From: Sandaracinus amylolyticus
GTDB taxonomy: Bacteria > Myxococcota_A > Polyangia > Polyangiales > Sandaracinaceae
Direction of reading: 5' to 3'
NCBI RefSeq assembly: GCF_000737325.1
Contig: NZ_CP011125.1
Span: 1,798,001 to 1,862,000 of the forward strand
Length of the DNA: 64,000 nt
How positions within the stretch are numbered: the stretch's first letter is position 1; each line of letters begins with the position of its first letter. The notes beneath the pieces were generated by a model. That model did not search any database, had not been told where the DNA came from, and saw nothing but the letters and a program-made list of their open reading frames with translations. A program made the translations under genes and the position numbers. Shown here piece after piece: positions 17,995 to 26,276 of the stretch.

Positions 17995-18022
17995 TGAGCG
18001 CGCTCGAATCGCGCCGGTTGGA
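17995..18022 (-). promoter_or_regulatory. TCCAAC promoter-like element, copy 7 (alpha/beta hydrolase)
   Basis: On the minus strand TCCAAC runs 18022–18017, with CA 20 nt downstream at 17996–17995. The ATG is 52 nt from the motif, with a GAGGAG ribosome-binding site between. The layout matches copy 2 before the isochorismatase operon. Confidence 0.45.
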
Positions 18023-18027
18023 TCGGC

Positions 18028-21000
18028 TTAGCTCGTCGGGAGCGAGAACGAGAACGTCGTGCCGGCGTCGTCGTTCGCTTCGGCGACGAGCCGCCCACCG
18101 TGGCTCTCCACGATCGTGCGGCTGATCGAGAGCCCCATGCCCATGCCGCCCGACTTCGTCGTGAAGAACGCGTCGAAGATCTGCCGGACGTCCGCGGGCG
18201 CGATGCCGGACCCGTTGTCGCGCACGCGGATCGCGACGCGATCGCCGTCTCGCCGCAGCGTGACGCTCACGTCGCGCGCGCCCGGCGCACGCACACCGGT
18301 CGCGTCGGCGGCGTTGGTCACGAGGTTGATCAGCACCTGCTGCACCTGCACGCGATCGCCCATCACGCTCGGCAGATCGTCGTCGACGTGCACCGCGACC
18401 GTCGCGCCGGCGCGGCGCGTGTGACCGCGGGTGAGCGCGAGCACCTCGGACAGCGCATCGGCGAGATCGAACGGTGCGCGCGCGCCCGTCGACTGGGTGA
18501 AGAGGACGCGCAGTCGCTTCACGACCTCGCTCGCCCGATCCGCCGCGCGCGCGATGCGAGCCGCCGCGCCCCGCGCTTCCTCGAGGTTCGGCACCTCGGC
18601 CTTCAGCCATCGGCCGCACGTCGCCGCATCGAGCCGGATCGCCGCGATCGGCTGGTTCACCTCGTGCGCGATCGCCGCCGCGAGCTCGCCGAGGCTCGCG
18701 ATGCGCGTGGCGTCGGTGAGCGCGGCCTGGGTCTGCTGCAGCTTCTCCTCGGCGCGCCGCATGTCGGTCACGTCGCGCGCCGCGCCTGCGAAGAGCTGGG
18801 GCGCACCGGGCTCGCTCAGGTCGCGCGCGACCACCGCGAGGTGCCGCACCTCGCCGCTCGGGAGGACCGAGCGGTACTCGAACGAGAGCTCCTCGGGCAG
18901 CCGCGCGGTGCCGAACATCGCGCTCAGCATCGGCACGTCGTCGGGATGCACGCGCACCTTCGAGACGTCGGCGGGCGGCTCGACCTCGAGCAGTCGGAAG
19001 AGCTCGTCGGACCAGTACGTCTCGCCCGTCGACGGAGTGAGGCTGAAGCTGCCGGTCCGCCCGAGCCGCTCTGCGTGGCTCATGTAGAGCTGCGCGCGCT
19101 GGAGGTCGGCGTAGAGCCGCGCGTTCTCGAGCGCGACCGCGGCCTGCGAGACCAGGAGCCCGAGCACCGCGGTGCGCGACGAGGGGTAGGCCTGCGGCGC
19201 GAGGTTGTTCTCGAGGTAGAGCACGCCGCTCGGACGGCCCTGCACCATCATCGGCAGGCACAGCACCGATCGACACGCGCGGCGCTCGAGGTACGCGTCG
19301 CCCGCGAACGGATGCGCCGATCGCGCGTCGTCGATCACGACCATCTCGTAGGTGCGCAGCACGTAGTCGACGATCGTCATCGGCAGGTCGTCGGCGCGCG
19401 CCGGTGCGTTCTCGTTCCGTGCGATCACGCCCTCGTGCTCGGTCGACGCGCTCGCGGTGATCCGCAGCGCGCCGCGCTCGTCGGTCACGAGCAGGAGCGC
19501 GCGGTCCGCGCCCGCGTGCTCCAGCGCGAGCGCGACGAGCTTCTTCACGAGCTCCGGCAGCACGAGCTCGCCCGAGACCGCGCGGAAGAGCTTCACCACC
19601 GCGGCGATGTCGAGGTGAGCCTCGTCGACGCTGCGCGCGACCGGCGCGTCGTCGGGCGCCGCGCGCGCCGAGATCGCGCGATCGAGCTCGCGCACCTTCA
19701 CCGTCGCGCCCCATCGCGCGTAGCTCTCTCGCGCGCGGCGGAGGTGCGCGAGCGACGACGTCTGGAGCCCACGCGCGGCGTAGAACGCCGACGCGCGCTC
19801 CGACGCGATCGCGGCGACGTGGAACATCGCGTGCTGCCGCGCGAGACGGATCGCCTCGTCGTACGCGCGCGCCGCGTCCCAGTCGCGGCGCTCGACGCGC
19901 GCGAGCTCGGCCGCGACGAGCGCGCTCCGGCAGCCCCACGTCTCGACGCCGTGGCGCGCGCAGGTCTCGAGCATCGTGTGGTACCGACGCGCCGCCGCGA
20001 CGTGCGCGGCCGCTGCGCCCTCGACGTCGTCGCACACCGCGAGGTGGCAGAGCGCGGCCCAGAACCGGAACTCGCCCTGCTCGAGCCCCGAGATCCCGGC
20101 GATCTGTTGCTCGCAGCGGGTCGTCGCGTCGATCGCCGCGGCGAAGTCGCCGGCGATCGCGCGCTCCTCCATCACGAACATCCAGTGCTGGAACACGCGG
20201 TGGCCGATCGCGCCCTTCTCGCGATCGGCCTCGAACACACGCAGGAGCTCGTCGCCCGTCGGGAAGCGCTCGTCGAACGGCAGTCCGCGGAGCCTCCGCA
20301 CCAGCTCGAGCTGCGACGCGATCACGTGGCTCAGGCCCGGCAGGCGCGCGCGGATCGTCTGCTCGAGCGAGGCGACGATGCGCGCGTCGGCGCGACCGAG
20401 CGGCTCGGCGCTCACGAGGAGGTTCGTGCCGAGGTGGAACGCGGCGTAGCCGCCGAAGAGCACGTCGCCGGTGCGCGCCGCGGCCTCGATCGCGCGCTCG
20501 ACGATCTCGCGACACCACCGGAGGTTCTTGTCGAACGACGAGACGTAGCCTCCGAAGAGCATGAACACGCGCGGTCGGAACCGGTCGAAGCCGCGCTCCT
20601 CGACGAGATCGAACGCGAGCCGGCCGAGCGCGAACGCGGGCTCGAGCTGGCCCTGCGCGCCGAGCGCGACCGCGAGGTGCGCGTACGCGAGCGCGGTCGC
20701 GTCGGAGCTCCCGTGCTCGAGGCCGATGTTCGCCTGTCGCCCGACCACGAGCCCGTAGAGCATCGGGTTCGTGAAGAGCGCGGGCGCGGAGAGCTCGAGC
20801 AGCACCTCGAGCGTCGCGAGCCACTCGGCGTCGACGAGCCGCGGCAGCTGCAGCAGATCGCGTGGCTTGCGCGGACCGAGCGTCTCCCAGAAGCGGCGCA
20901 TCTCCTGCGCGACGTCCGCCGGGGTCGGGCTCGCGTTCCACTCGACGCCGGTCTCCGCGAGGTACTCGAGGCCGACCGCGATCGCCTGCGGGTGCATCCC

Positions 21001-23502
21001 CGACGCCGCGTGGAACGCGATGCGGAGGCACGCGACCCGCGAGCGGTCGACGATCCCGCGAGCGTGCCCGGCGAGCGTCGACAGGCGCACGCCGGCCGCG
21101 TCCCGATCGCCCGTGAGGAGCTCGCACTCCGCGCGGAGCAGCGCGAGATCGAACGCGAGCGAGTAGTCGCGGCTCCATCGCTCCTCGTCGAGCAGCTCGT
21201 CGCCGAGCGCGAGGTGTCGCTTCGCCGACGCGTAGGCAGTGGCAGCGCGTGCGCGACGTCCCGCCACGAGCGCGAGCGACGCGAGCCGCTCCCGCTCGTC
21301 GCGGCTCTCGATCAGCGCCGCGCCTCGTCCGAGCTGATCGACGATCTCGAACACGAGCTCGCCGTGCGTCACCTCGGGCGCTTCGTCGGCGAGGCGACGG
21401 CCGAGCGCGACGTGCACCTCCGCGCGCTCGTCGGGATCGATGCGCGCGTAGGCCGCCTCCTGGATGCGGTCGTGGAGGAACACGTACGCATCGCCGCGCC
21501 GCGCGACGAGCCCGGCGCGCATCGCGGGCGCGAGCGCGACGTGCAGCTCGGTCTCGCCCTCGCCGCGCGCGATCGCGGCGACCTTCGCGCGCACCTCGCT
21601 GCCGAAGCACGCGAGCTGTCCGAGCGCCGCCTGCGCGTCCTCGGGGAGCCTCCCGATCTTGCGGAGCAGCAGATCGACCACGTTGTCGCCGACGCGGCGA
21701 TCCGCGATGCGCGCGTCGTCGAGCGCCCACGCGCCGCGCGCGCGATCGAACGCGAGGACCCCTTGCTCGGCGAGCGCGACGACGAGCTGGATCGCGAAGA
21801 ACGGATTTCCGCCCGCTTCCTCGTGGATCCGCGACGCGACCGAGTCCGAGCCCGGCTCGCCCAGCATCGTCGCGACGAGCTCGTGCACTGCGCGGCGATC
21901 GAGCGGCTCGACGCGCACCGACGCGACGCGCCCGCCGTGCTCGCCGATCGACGCGAGCACGCGATGGAGCGCGTGGTCGTCGGGGAGCTCGTCGTCGCGG
22001 TACGACCCCACCAGCAGCAGCGGCCCGATCCCCGCGGTGGCGATCGGCTCGAGCAGCGCGAGCGTGTCCGCGTCGAGCCACTGGAGGTCGTCGAGGAAGA
22101 GCACGAGCGGGTGCTCGGGGCGCGCGAGCACGCCGACGAAGCGCAGGAGCGCGGCCTGGACGCGCTGCTTCGCGGCCTGCGGCGGCAGCTCGGTCACCGT
22201 GCCTTCGATCGCGAGCAGCGGCGCGACGCCGGGGATCAGATCGACGAGCACCGCGCCCGCCGGTCCGAGCGCGCGGCCGAGCTCGGCCCGCCATCGCGCG
22301 ACGTCGTCGTCGGATCGCGCGAGCGCCGAGCCCACGAGGCTCTCGAGCGCGCGCGTGAGCGTCGTGTACGGCACGTCGCGCCGGTGCGAGTCGAACTTGC
22401 CCGCGCCGAGCAGAACGTTCTCGCTCCCGAGCGATCGGAACAGCGCGTCGACGATCGCCGACTTCCCGACCCCCGCTTCGCCGTGGAGCAGCACGAGCTC
22501 CGTGCCATGCGTGGTCTTCACCCGATCGAGCGCGGCCCGCAGCGCGCTCACCTCGCGCGCGCGCCCGATCAGCGCGTCCGCGGCTCGCAGCTGACCGACG
22601 CGCTCGGCCGAGCGCAGCGGGAACGGCTCGAGCGCGCCCTGCGCCCACGCCTCGGCGCAGCGGACCAGATCCGCCTCGAGCGCCGCCGCGCTCCGATACC
22701 GATCGTCGGGGTGCTTCGCGAGCAGCGTCGTCACGATCGCGCACACGATCGCGGGCACGCCCTCGCATCGCTCCTCGAGCGGCGGCGGTCGCCGCGCGAC
22801 GTGGGCGTGCACCAGCTCCATGCGATCCTCGGCGGCGAACGGCACCGTGCCGGCGAGGAGCTCGTACAGCGTGACGCCGAGCGAGTAGAGATCGCTCCGC
22901 TCGTCGATCCCGCTCGGCACGCGACCGGTGCGCTCGGGCGACACGTAGGGAAGCATCGACGCCGGCACGTCGAGGTCGCGGCGCGGCGCATCGGAGGGCG
23001 GCGCACAGCGGTGCAGCCGCGCGAGCCACACCCGGTCCGACTCGGGATCGACGAGCAGGCTCGCGGGCTGCACGTCGCCGTGGACCAGCGCGCGTGCGTG
23101 CAGCGCCGCGAGTGATCGCGCGCAGCCGATCGCGATCCGCAGGAACGCGCCCACGTCGATCGGGCCCGCAGCGCGCGACGCGATCAGCGCGTCCAGCGGC
23201 GATGCCGCGGGATCGGCGAGCACGAGCACCGGTCGTCCGTCGATCACCAGCAGGTCGAGCGGCTGCGCCGCCCACGCGGGATCGAGCACGTCGCGCAGCG
23301 CGATCACCCGCTCGAGCTGATCGGTCTCGTGCGCCGCCGCGCCCGGGGTCACGGTCGTGAGGAACACCCGCGTGCCGTCGGCGCGCACACCGCGGCAGGT
23401 TGCGAAGGGCCCATCGGGTGCCCACGTGACGGCGCCGTACTCGCCGAAATCACCTGCGCCCCGCCCCGGAGCACCGGAGCCGGAGTGCTGCGACATGTCC
23501 AT
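18028..23502 (-). CDS. Trifunctional (pseudo)kinase / AAA ATPase / GAF-PAS sensor histidine kinase
   Basis: 1,824 residues. Order: Ser/Thr-kinase-like domain (~20–290), AAA ATPase of the AAA_16/STAND type (~310–600; Walker A 'GEAGVGKS' near 338, Walker B 'LVLFLDDLQWLD'), long TPR-like helical region (~600–1290), GAF (~1300–1470), PAS (~1480–1580), histidine kinase with phospho-acceptor in 'AIAHEVNQPIAAI' (~1614) and HATPase ('NLVTNAADATG', 'DNGSGIAP', 'SGGMGMGLSIS'). The architecture is a known large-protein class in myxobacteria and relatives. Here the kinase part lacks a Gly-rich loop and beta-3 Lys, has 'HGDVQPAS' in place of HRDxxxxN, and has no DFG, so it is probably inactive. The histidine kinase part looks active. 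No membrane segment is seen, so a cytoplasmic sensor is likely. Confidence 0.92.
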   Translation of the reverse strand: MDMSQHSGSGAPGRGAGDFGEYGAVTWAPDGPFATCRGVRADGTRVFLTTVTPGAAAHETDQLERVIALRDVLDPAWAAQPLDLLVIDGRPVLVLADPAASPLDALIASRAAGPIDVGAFLRIAIGCARSLAALHARALVHGDVQPASLLVDPESDRVWLARLHRCAPPSDAPRRDLDVPASMLPYVSPERTGRVPSGIDERSDLYSLGVTLYELLAGTVPFAAEDRMELVHAHVARRPPPLEERCEGVPAIVCAIVTTLLAKHPDDRYRSAAALEADLVRCAEAWAQGALEPFPLRSAERVGQLRAADALIGRAREVSALRAALDRVKTTHGTELVLLHGEAGVGKSAIVDALFRSLGSENVLLGAGKFDSHRRDVPYTTLTRALESLVGSALARSDDDVARWRAELGRALGPAGAVLVDLIPGVAPLLAIEGTVTELPPQAAKQRVQAALLRFVGVLARPEHPLVLFLDDLQWLDADTLALLEPIATAGIGPLLLVGSYRDDELPDDHALHRVLASIGEHGGRVASVRVEPLDRRAVHELVATMLGEPGSDSVASRIHEEAGGNPFFAIQLVVALAEQGVLAFDRARGAWALDDARIADRRVGDNVVDLLLRKIGRLPEDAQAALGQLACFGSEVRAKVAAIARGEGETELHVALAPAMRAGLVARRGDAYVFLHDRIQEAAYARIDPDERAEVHVALGRRLADEAPEVTHGELVFEIVDQLGRGAALIESRDERERLASLALVAGRRARAATAYASAKRHLALGDELLDEERWSRDYSLAFDLALLRAECELLTGDRDAAGVRLSTLAGHARGIVDRSRVACLRIAFHAASGMHPQAIAVGLEYLAETGVEWNASPTPADVAQEMRRFWETLGPRKPRDLLQLPRLVDAEWLATLEVLLELSAPALFTNPMLYGLVVGRQANIGLEHGSSDATALAYAHLAVALGAQGQLEPAFALGRLAFDLVEERGFDRFRPRVFMLFGGYVSSFDKNLRWCREIVERAIEAAARTGDVLFGGYAAFHLGTNLLVSAEPLGRADARIVASLEQTIRARLPGLSHVIASQLELVRRLRGLPFDERFPTGDELLRVFEADREKGAIGHRVFQHWMFVMEERAIAGDFAAAIDATTRCEQQIAGISGLEQGEFRFWAALCHLAVCDDVEGAAAAHVAAARRYHTMLETCARHGVETWGCRSALVAAELARVERRDWDAARAYDEAIRLARQHAMFHVAAIASERASAFYAARGLQTSSLAHLRRARESYARWGATVKVRELDRAISARAAPDDAPVARSVDEAHLDIAAVVKLFRAVSGELVLPELVKKLVALALEHAGADRALLLVTDERGALRITASASTEHEGVIARNENAPARADDLPMTIVDYVLRTYEMVVIDDARSAHPFAGDAYLERRACRSVLCLPMMVQGRPSGVLYLENNLAPQAYPSSRTAVLGLLVSQAAVALENARLYADLQRAQLYMSHAERLGRTGSFSLTPSTGETYWSDELFRLLEVEPPADVSKVRVHPDDVPMLSAMFGTARLPEELSFEYRSVLPSGEVRHLAVVARDLSEPGAPQLFAGAARDVTDMRRAEEKLQQTQAALTDATRIASLGELAAAIAHEVNQPIAAIRLDAATCGRWLKAEVPNLEEARGAAARIARAADRASEVVKRLRVLFTQSTGARAPFDLADALSEVLALTRGHTRRAGATVAVHVDDDLPSVMGDRVQVQQVLINLVTNAADATGVRAPGARDVSVTLRRDGDRVAIRVRDNGSGIAPADVRQIFDAFFTTKSGGMGMGLSISRTIVESHGGRLVAEANDDAGTTFSFSLPTS

Positions 23503-23578
23503 TCGCGGACATTCGCGCGCCGTGCAGGCTCGACGATTGTACGTGCGTGCTCTTGCTTGGTACGCGCTTGCTGTCCGC

Positions 23579-24472
23579 TCAGCTCGAGCGAGGCCCCGAC
23601 GGATCGCGCCGACGATGCCGCCGCTCGCCGTACCGCGCGGGTGTCGTCCCCACGACCGAGCGGAACACGCGCGTGAAGTGGCTCTGATCGGCGAAGCCGA
23701 CGTGCGCCGCGACGTCCGCGAGGCTCATGTCGGTCGCGAGCAGGAGCTCCTTCGCGCGCTCCACGCGCAGCCGTCGCACGTAGGCCATCGGCGTCTCGCC
23801 GGTCGCGCGCTTGAACTGCCGCGTGAAGTGGAACCGGCTCACGCCGGCGAGCTTCGCGAGCTCCTCGAGGCCGATCGGACCGGTCGAGTCGCGGACGTAC
23901 GCGTCGATCTTCGCGATGGTCCGCGCGCCGAGCCCGCCGAGCTCGCGCTCCGCGGCCGTCGTCGACGCGTTGAAGCGCGCGACGAGCCGGATCGCGAGCG
24001 CGCTCGTGAGCGTCTCGATCATCAGCGTCTGCATCGCGTGCGGCGCGAGCCGACGCTCCGCCGCGAGCGCGTGCACGACGTGCTCGCACACCGGATCGCG
24101 CACGCCGAGCGCCGGCACGATCGAGAGCCGCGCCGGTCGCACCAGCCCGCCCTCGATCGCCGCGCGCTCCACCACCGACGGCGCGATGCTCACCATGTTC
24201 GCGCGGTGCGGCCCGGTCCACACGTAGTGCCCGCCGCACCCGACCGCGTTCACGATCGCGCTGCCGTCGGGAAGGTGCGGCGGCACGCCGTCGTGGCACT
24301 CCTCGCGCGCCATGTACGAGGTCGTCCCCTCGATCGTGCACACGACGTAGCTCGCGAGCGGCGGAGCGATGAACGAGCCCGACGCTCGGTAGTCCATCGC
24401 GACCACCGAGACCTCCGGCCACTCGCGGCCCTCGGTCACGAGGTCGTCGGGATGCGCGATCGTCTCGCGCAT
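23579..24472 (-). CDS. AraC-family transcriptional regulator
   Basis: 297 residues. C-terminal double helix-turn-helix: 'IGLEELAKLAGVSRFHFTRQFKRATGETPMAYV' and 'SLADVAAHVGFADQSHFTRVFRSVVGTTPARYG'. The N-terminal ~180 residues include 'ANMVSIAPSVVERAAIEGG', similar to AraC proteins in which the effector domain is not a plain cupin. It lies 76 nt upstream of the giant kinase on the same strand and 131 nt downstream of an alpha/beta hydrolase it may regulate. The ATG at 24472 is the only plausible start before conserved sequence. Confidence 0.85.
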   Translation of the reverse strand: MRETIAHPDDLVTEGREWPEVSVVAMDYRASGSFIAPPLASYVVCTIEGTTSYMAREECHDGVPPHLPDGSAIVNAVGCGGHYVWTGPHRANMVSIAPSVVERAAIEGGLVRPARLSIVPALGVRDPVCEHVVHALAAERRLAPHAMQTLMIETLTSALAIRLVARFNASTTAAERELGGLGARTIAKIDAYVRDSTGPIGLEELAKLAGVSRFHFTRQFKRATGETPMAYVRRLRVERAKELLLATDMSLADVAAHVGFADQSHFTRVFRSVVGTTPARYGERRHRRRDPSGPRSS

Positions 24473-24603
24473 CGAAGTGAGGATGTCCCGGGGTGTTGCG
24501 AGGGGGCGCGGCACGCTCCGCGATCGTCCACGAAGTGCGGATCCGTTGCATCCGCAATCGTCGAACGGCGGTCGAGAGGGAGGCGATGCCGCGCCCCCGG
24601 TGC

Positions 24604-25425
24604 TCAGGAGCGCGCGAACGCGAGCAGGTCGTCGCCGAGCTCGACCTTGTGCGTCTGGGCGAGCCCGTGATCCCCGCCCGGATAGACCTTCAGCGTCGCT
24701 CCCTTCACGAGCTCGACGGTGCGGTTCGCCGAGTTCGCGAACGGCACGATCTGATCGTCGTCGCCGTGGATCACGAGCGTCGGCACGTCGACGCGCGCGA
24801 GGTCCTGCGTGAAGTCGGTCGCGGAGAACGCGGCGATGCACTCGTACTGGTTCTTCAGGCCGCCCATCATCCCCTGCAGCCAGAAGCTGTCGCGCGTGCC
24901 CTGCGAGACCTTCGCGCCCGGGCGGTTCGCGCCGAAGAACGGCGTCGTGAGGTCCTGGTAGAACTGCGAGCGATCGTCCGCGACACCCTTGCGGATCGCG
25001 TCGAACGCCTCGATCGGCAGCCCACCGGGCGCCGCCGCGGTCTTCAGCATGATCGGCGGGACCGCGCCGACGAGCACGAGCTTCGCGACGCGCTTGGTCC
25101 CGTGGCGCCCGATGTAGCGCGTCACCTCGCCGCCGCCCGTCGAGTGCCCGATCAGGATCAGCTTCTGGAGATCGAGCGCGTCGATCAGCTCCTTCAGATC
25201 GTCCGCGTACTGATCCATGTGGTTGCCCTCGGAGGGCTGGCTCGAGCGGCCGTGGCCGCGTCGGTCGTGGGCGATCGCGCGGAAGCCGTTCGACGCGAAC
25301 AGCATCATCTGGTCTTCCCAGGCATCGCCGGTGAGCGGCCAGCCGTGGCTGAAGAGCACGGGCTGTCCCTTGCCCCAGTCGCGGTAGTAGATCGTCGTTC
25401 CGTCGCGGGTCGTGATCGTCGGCAT
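24604..25425 (-). CDS. Alpha/beta hydrolase of the non-haem chloroperoxidase type
   Basis: 273 residues, the usual length for this group. '[39 protein letters not shown]' is characteristic of cofactor-free haloperoxidase/esterases. The nucleophile is in '[19 protein letters not shown]', the acid in '[11 protein letters not shown]' and the His in 'YPGGDHGL'. These enzymes act as esterases or perhydrolases in vivo. It starts 36 nt downstream of the protoglobin gene on the same strand, so the two may form an operon. Confidence 0.9.
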   Translation of the reverse strand: MPTITTRDGTTIYYRDWGKGQPVLFSHGWPLTGDAWEDQMMLFASNGFRAIAHDRRGHGRSSQPSEGNHMDQYADDLKELIDALDLQKLILIGHSTGGGEVTRYIGRHGTKRVAKLVLVGAVPPIMLKTAAAPGGLPIEAFDAIRKGVADDRSQFYQDLTTPFFGANRPGAKVSQGTRDSFWLQGMMGGLKNQYECIAAFSATDFTQDLARVDVPTLVIHGDDDQIVPFANSANRTVELVKGATLKVYPGGDHGLAQTHKVELGDDLLAFARS

Positions 25426-25460
25426 GGTCTCGTTTCCTCGTCGTTGTGGGGGCTCGGGGA

Positions 25461-26090
25461 TCAGAACTCGCCGTCCTTCACGTACGGCTCGGACCAGAGG
25501 ATCGCGGTGAGCAGCACCGCCTTCGTCCATGCGTCGCGCATCTTCGCGACGGTCTCGGGCGGATGGCCCTTCTTCGCGAGGAAGGGCGTCATCGTGGCCG
25601 AGAGCGGCATCACGAACGCGAGGACGTAGCGGAGCGGGATGTGCGGGACCGACGCGACTCCGTCGGTCGCGTTCTTCCCCGGCTTGCGGTGCCGGAGCCC
25701 GACCTCGTGCTGGTAGTCGAGCCACGCCTGGTCGTACCGAGCGTTGGTCGTGTCGACGATCCACTGCCCGAAGCGCGCGCGGACGCGCGCGAGGTACTCC
25801 GCGTTGGGCTTGCCGTCCGAGAGGTTCGAGAAGTAGCGGACGAGGTGCGGGTTCGCGCCGACGAACCCGTACCAGACGTCGAGGATGTCCTCGATCTGAT
25901 CGCGCACGACCTCGCCCGCGAGGCGGAGGTGCACGAGATCGTCGTCGCCCATGAGCAGCGTGCCGCGCAGCAGATCGAGCTCGTCGAGCGTGACCGGCGA
26001 GCGCGCGAGCGTGGGATCGCCGAGGCGATATCCGGGAGGTGTCGTGGGCTTCGCCGCGGGCGTGTTCTGGGTCGTTCCGATGGTGGTCAT
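25461..26090 (-). CDS. Protoglobin-type haem protein
   Basis: 209 residues. The sequence matches the protoglobin/globin-sensor fold: '[28 protein letters not shown]' followed by the proximal-His segment '[14 protein letters not shown]', then '[53 protein letters not shown]'. No signalling output domain is attached. Protoglobins bind O2, CO or NO; function here is open, but linkage to the chloroperoxidase-like hydrolase and to oxidative-stress genes suggests redox chemistry or gas sensing (inference). Confidence 0.85.
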   Translation of the reverse strand: MTTIGTTQNTPAAKPTTPPGYRLGDPTLARSPVTLDELDLLRGTLLMGDDDLVHLRLAGEVVRDQIEDILDVWYGFVGANPHLVRYFSNLSDGKPNAEYLARVRARFGQWIVDTTNARYDQAWLDYQHEVGLRHRKPGKNATDGVASVPHIPLRYVLAFVMPLSATMTPFLAKKGHPPETVAKMRDAWTKAVLLTAILWSEPYVKDGEF

Positions 26091-26192
26091 GGAGGCTCCG
26101 TGTGGTGCGCGCAGAGCGCGTCGCGTGCGCCCTCCGAGCAGCGCGCGTGCCACGCCACGAGCCCCGCGCGGCGCGAGGTTCCGCGTGGATCG

Positions 26193-26212
26193 GGTGTCAG
26201 CCGATCGACACC
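26193..26212. promoter_or_regulatory. Inverted repeat GGTGTC-N8-GACACC between protoglobin and histidine kinase
   Basis: GGTGTC (26193–26198) and GACACC (26207–26212) are exact reverse complements in the divergent intergenic region. The half-site GACACC also appears in the palindrome GACACCGGTGTC at 14577–14588 in front of the response-regulator operon, so one regulator could bind both. This is a weak inference from 6-bp half-sites. Confidence 0.3.
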
Positions 26213-26276
26213 GGCGACAGTCATCGGTCACGAGATCGCAGTTGATCTCGCGCGTGCTCCCATCCAAGGTCGGCGC

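Noticed and set aside
18100-23115. A very long open frame (1,671 codons) on the plus strand opposite the giant kinase.
   Set aside because: It is antisense to a protein with many recognised domains, has Arg/Glu/His-rich composition typical of reverse frames in GC-rich DNA, and no motif.
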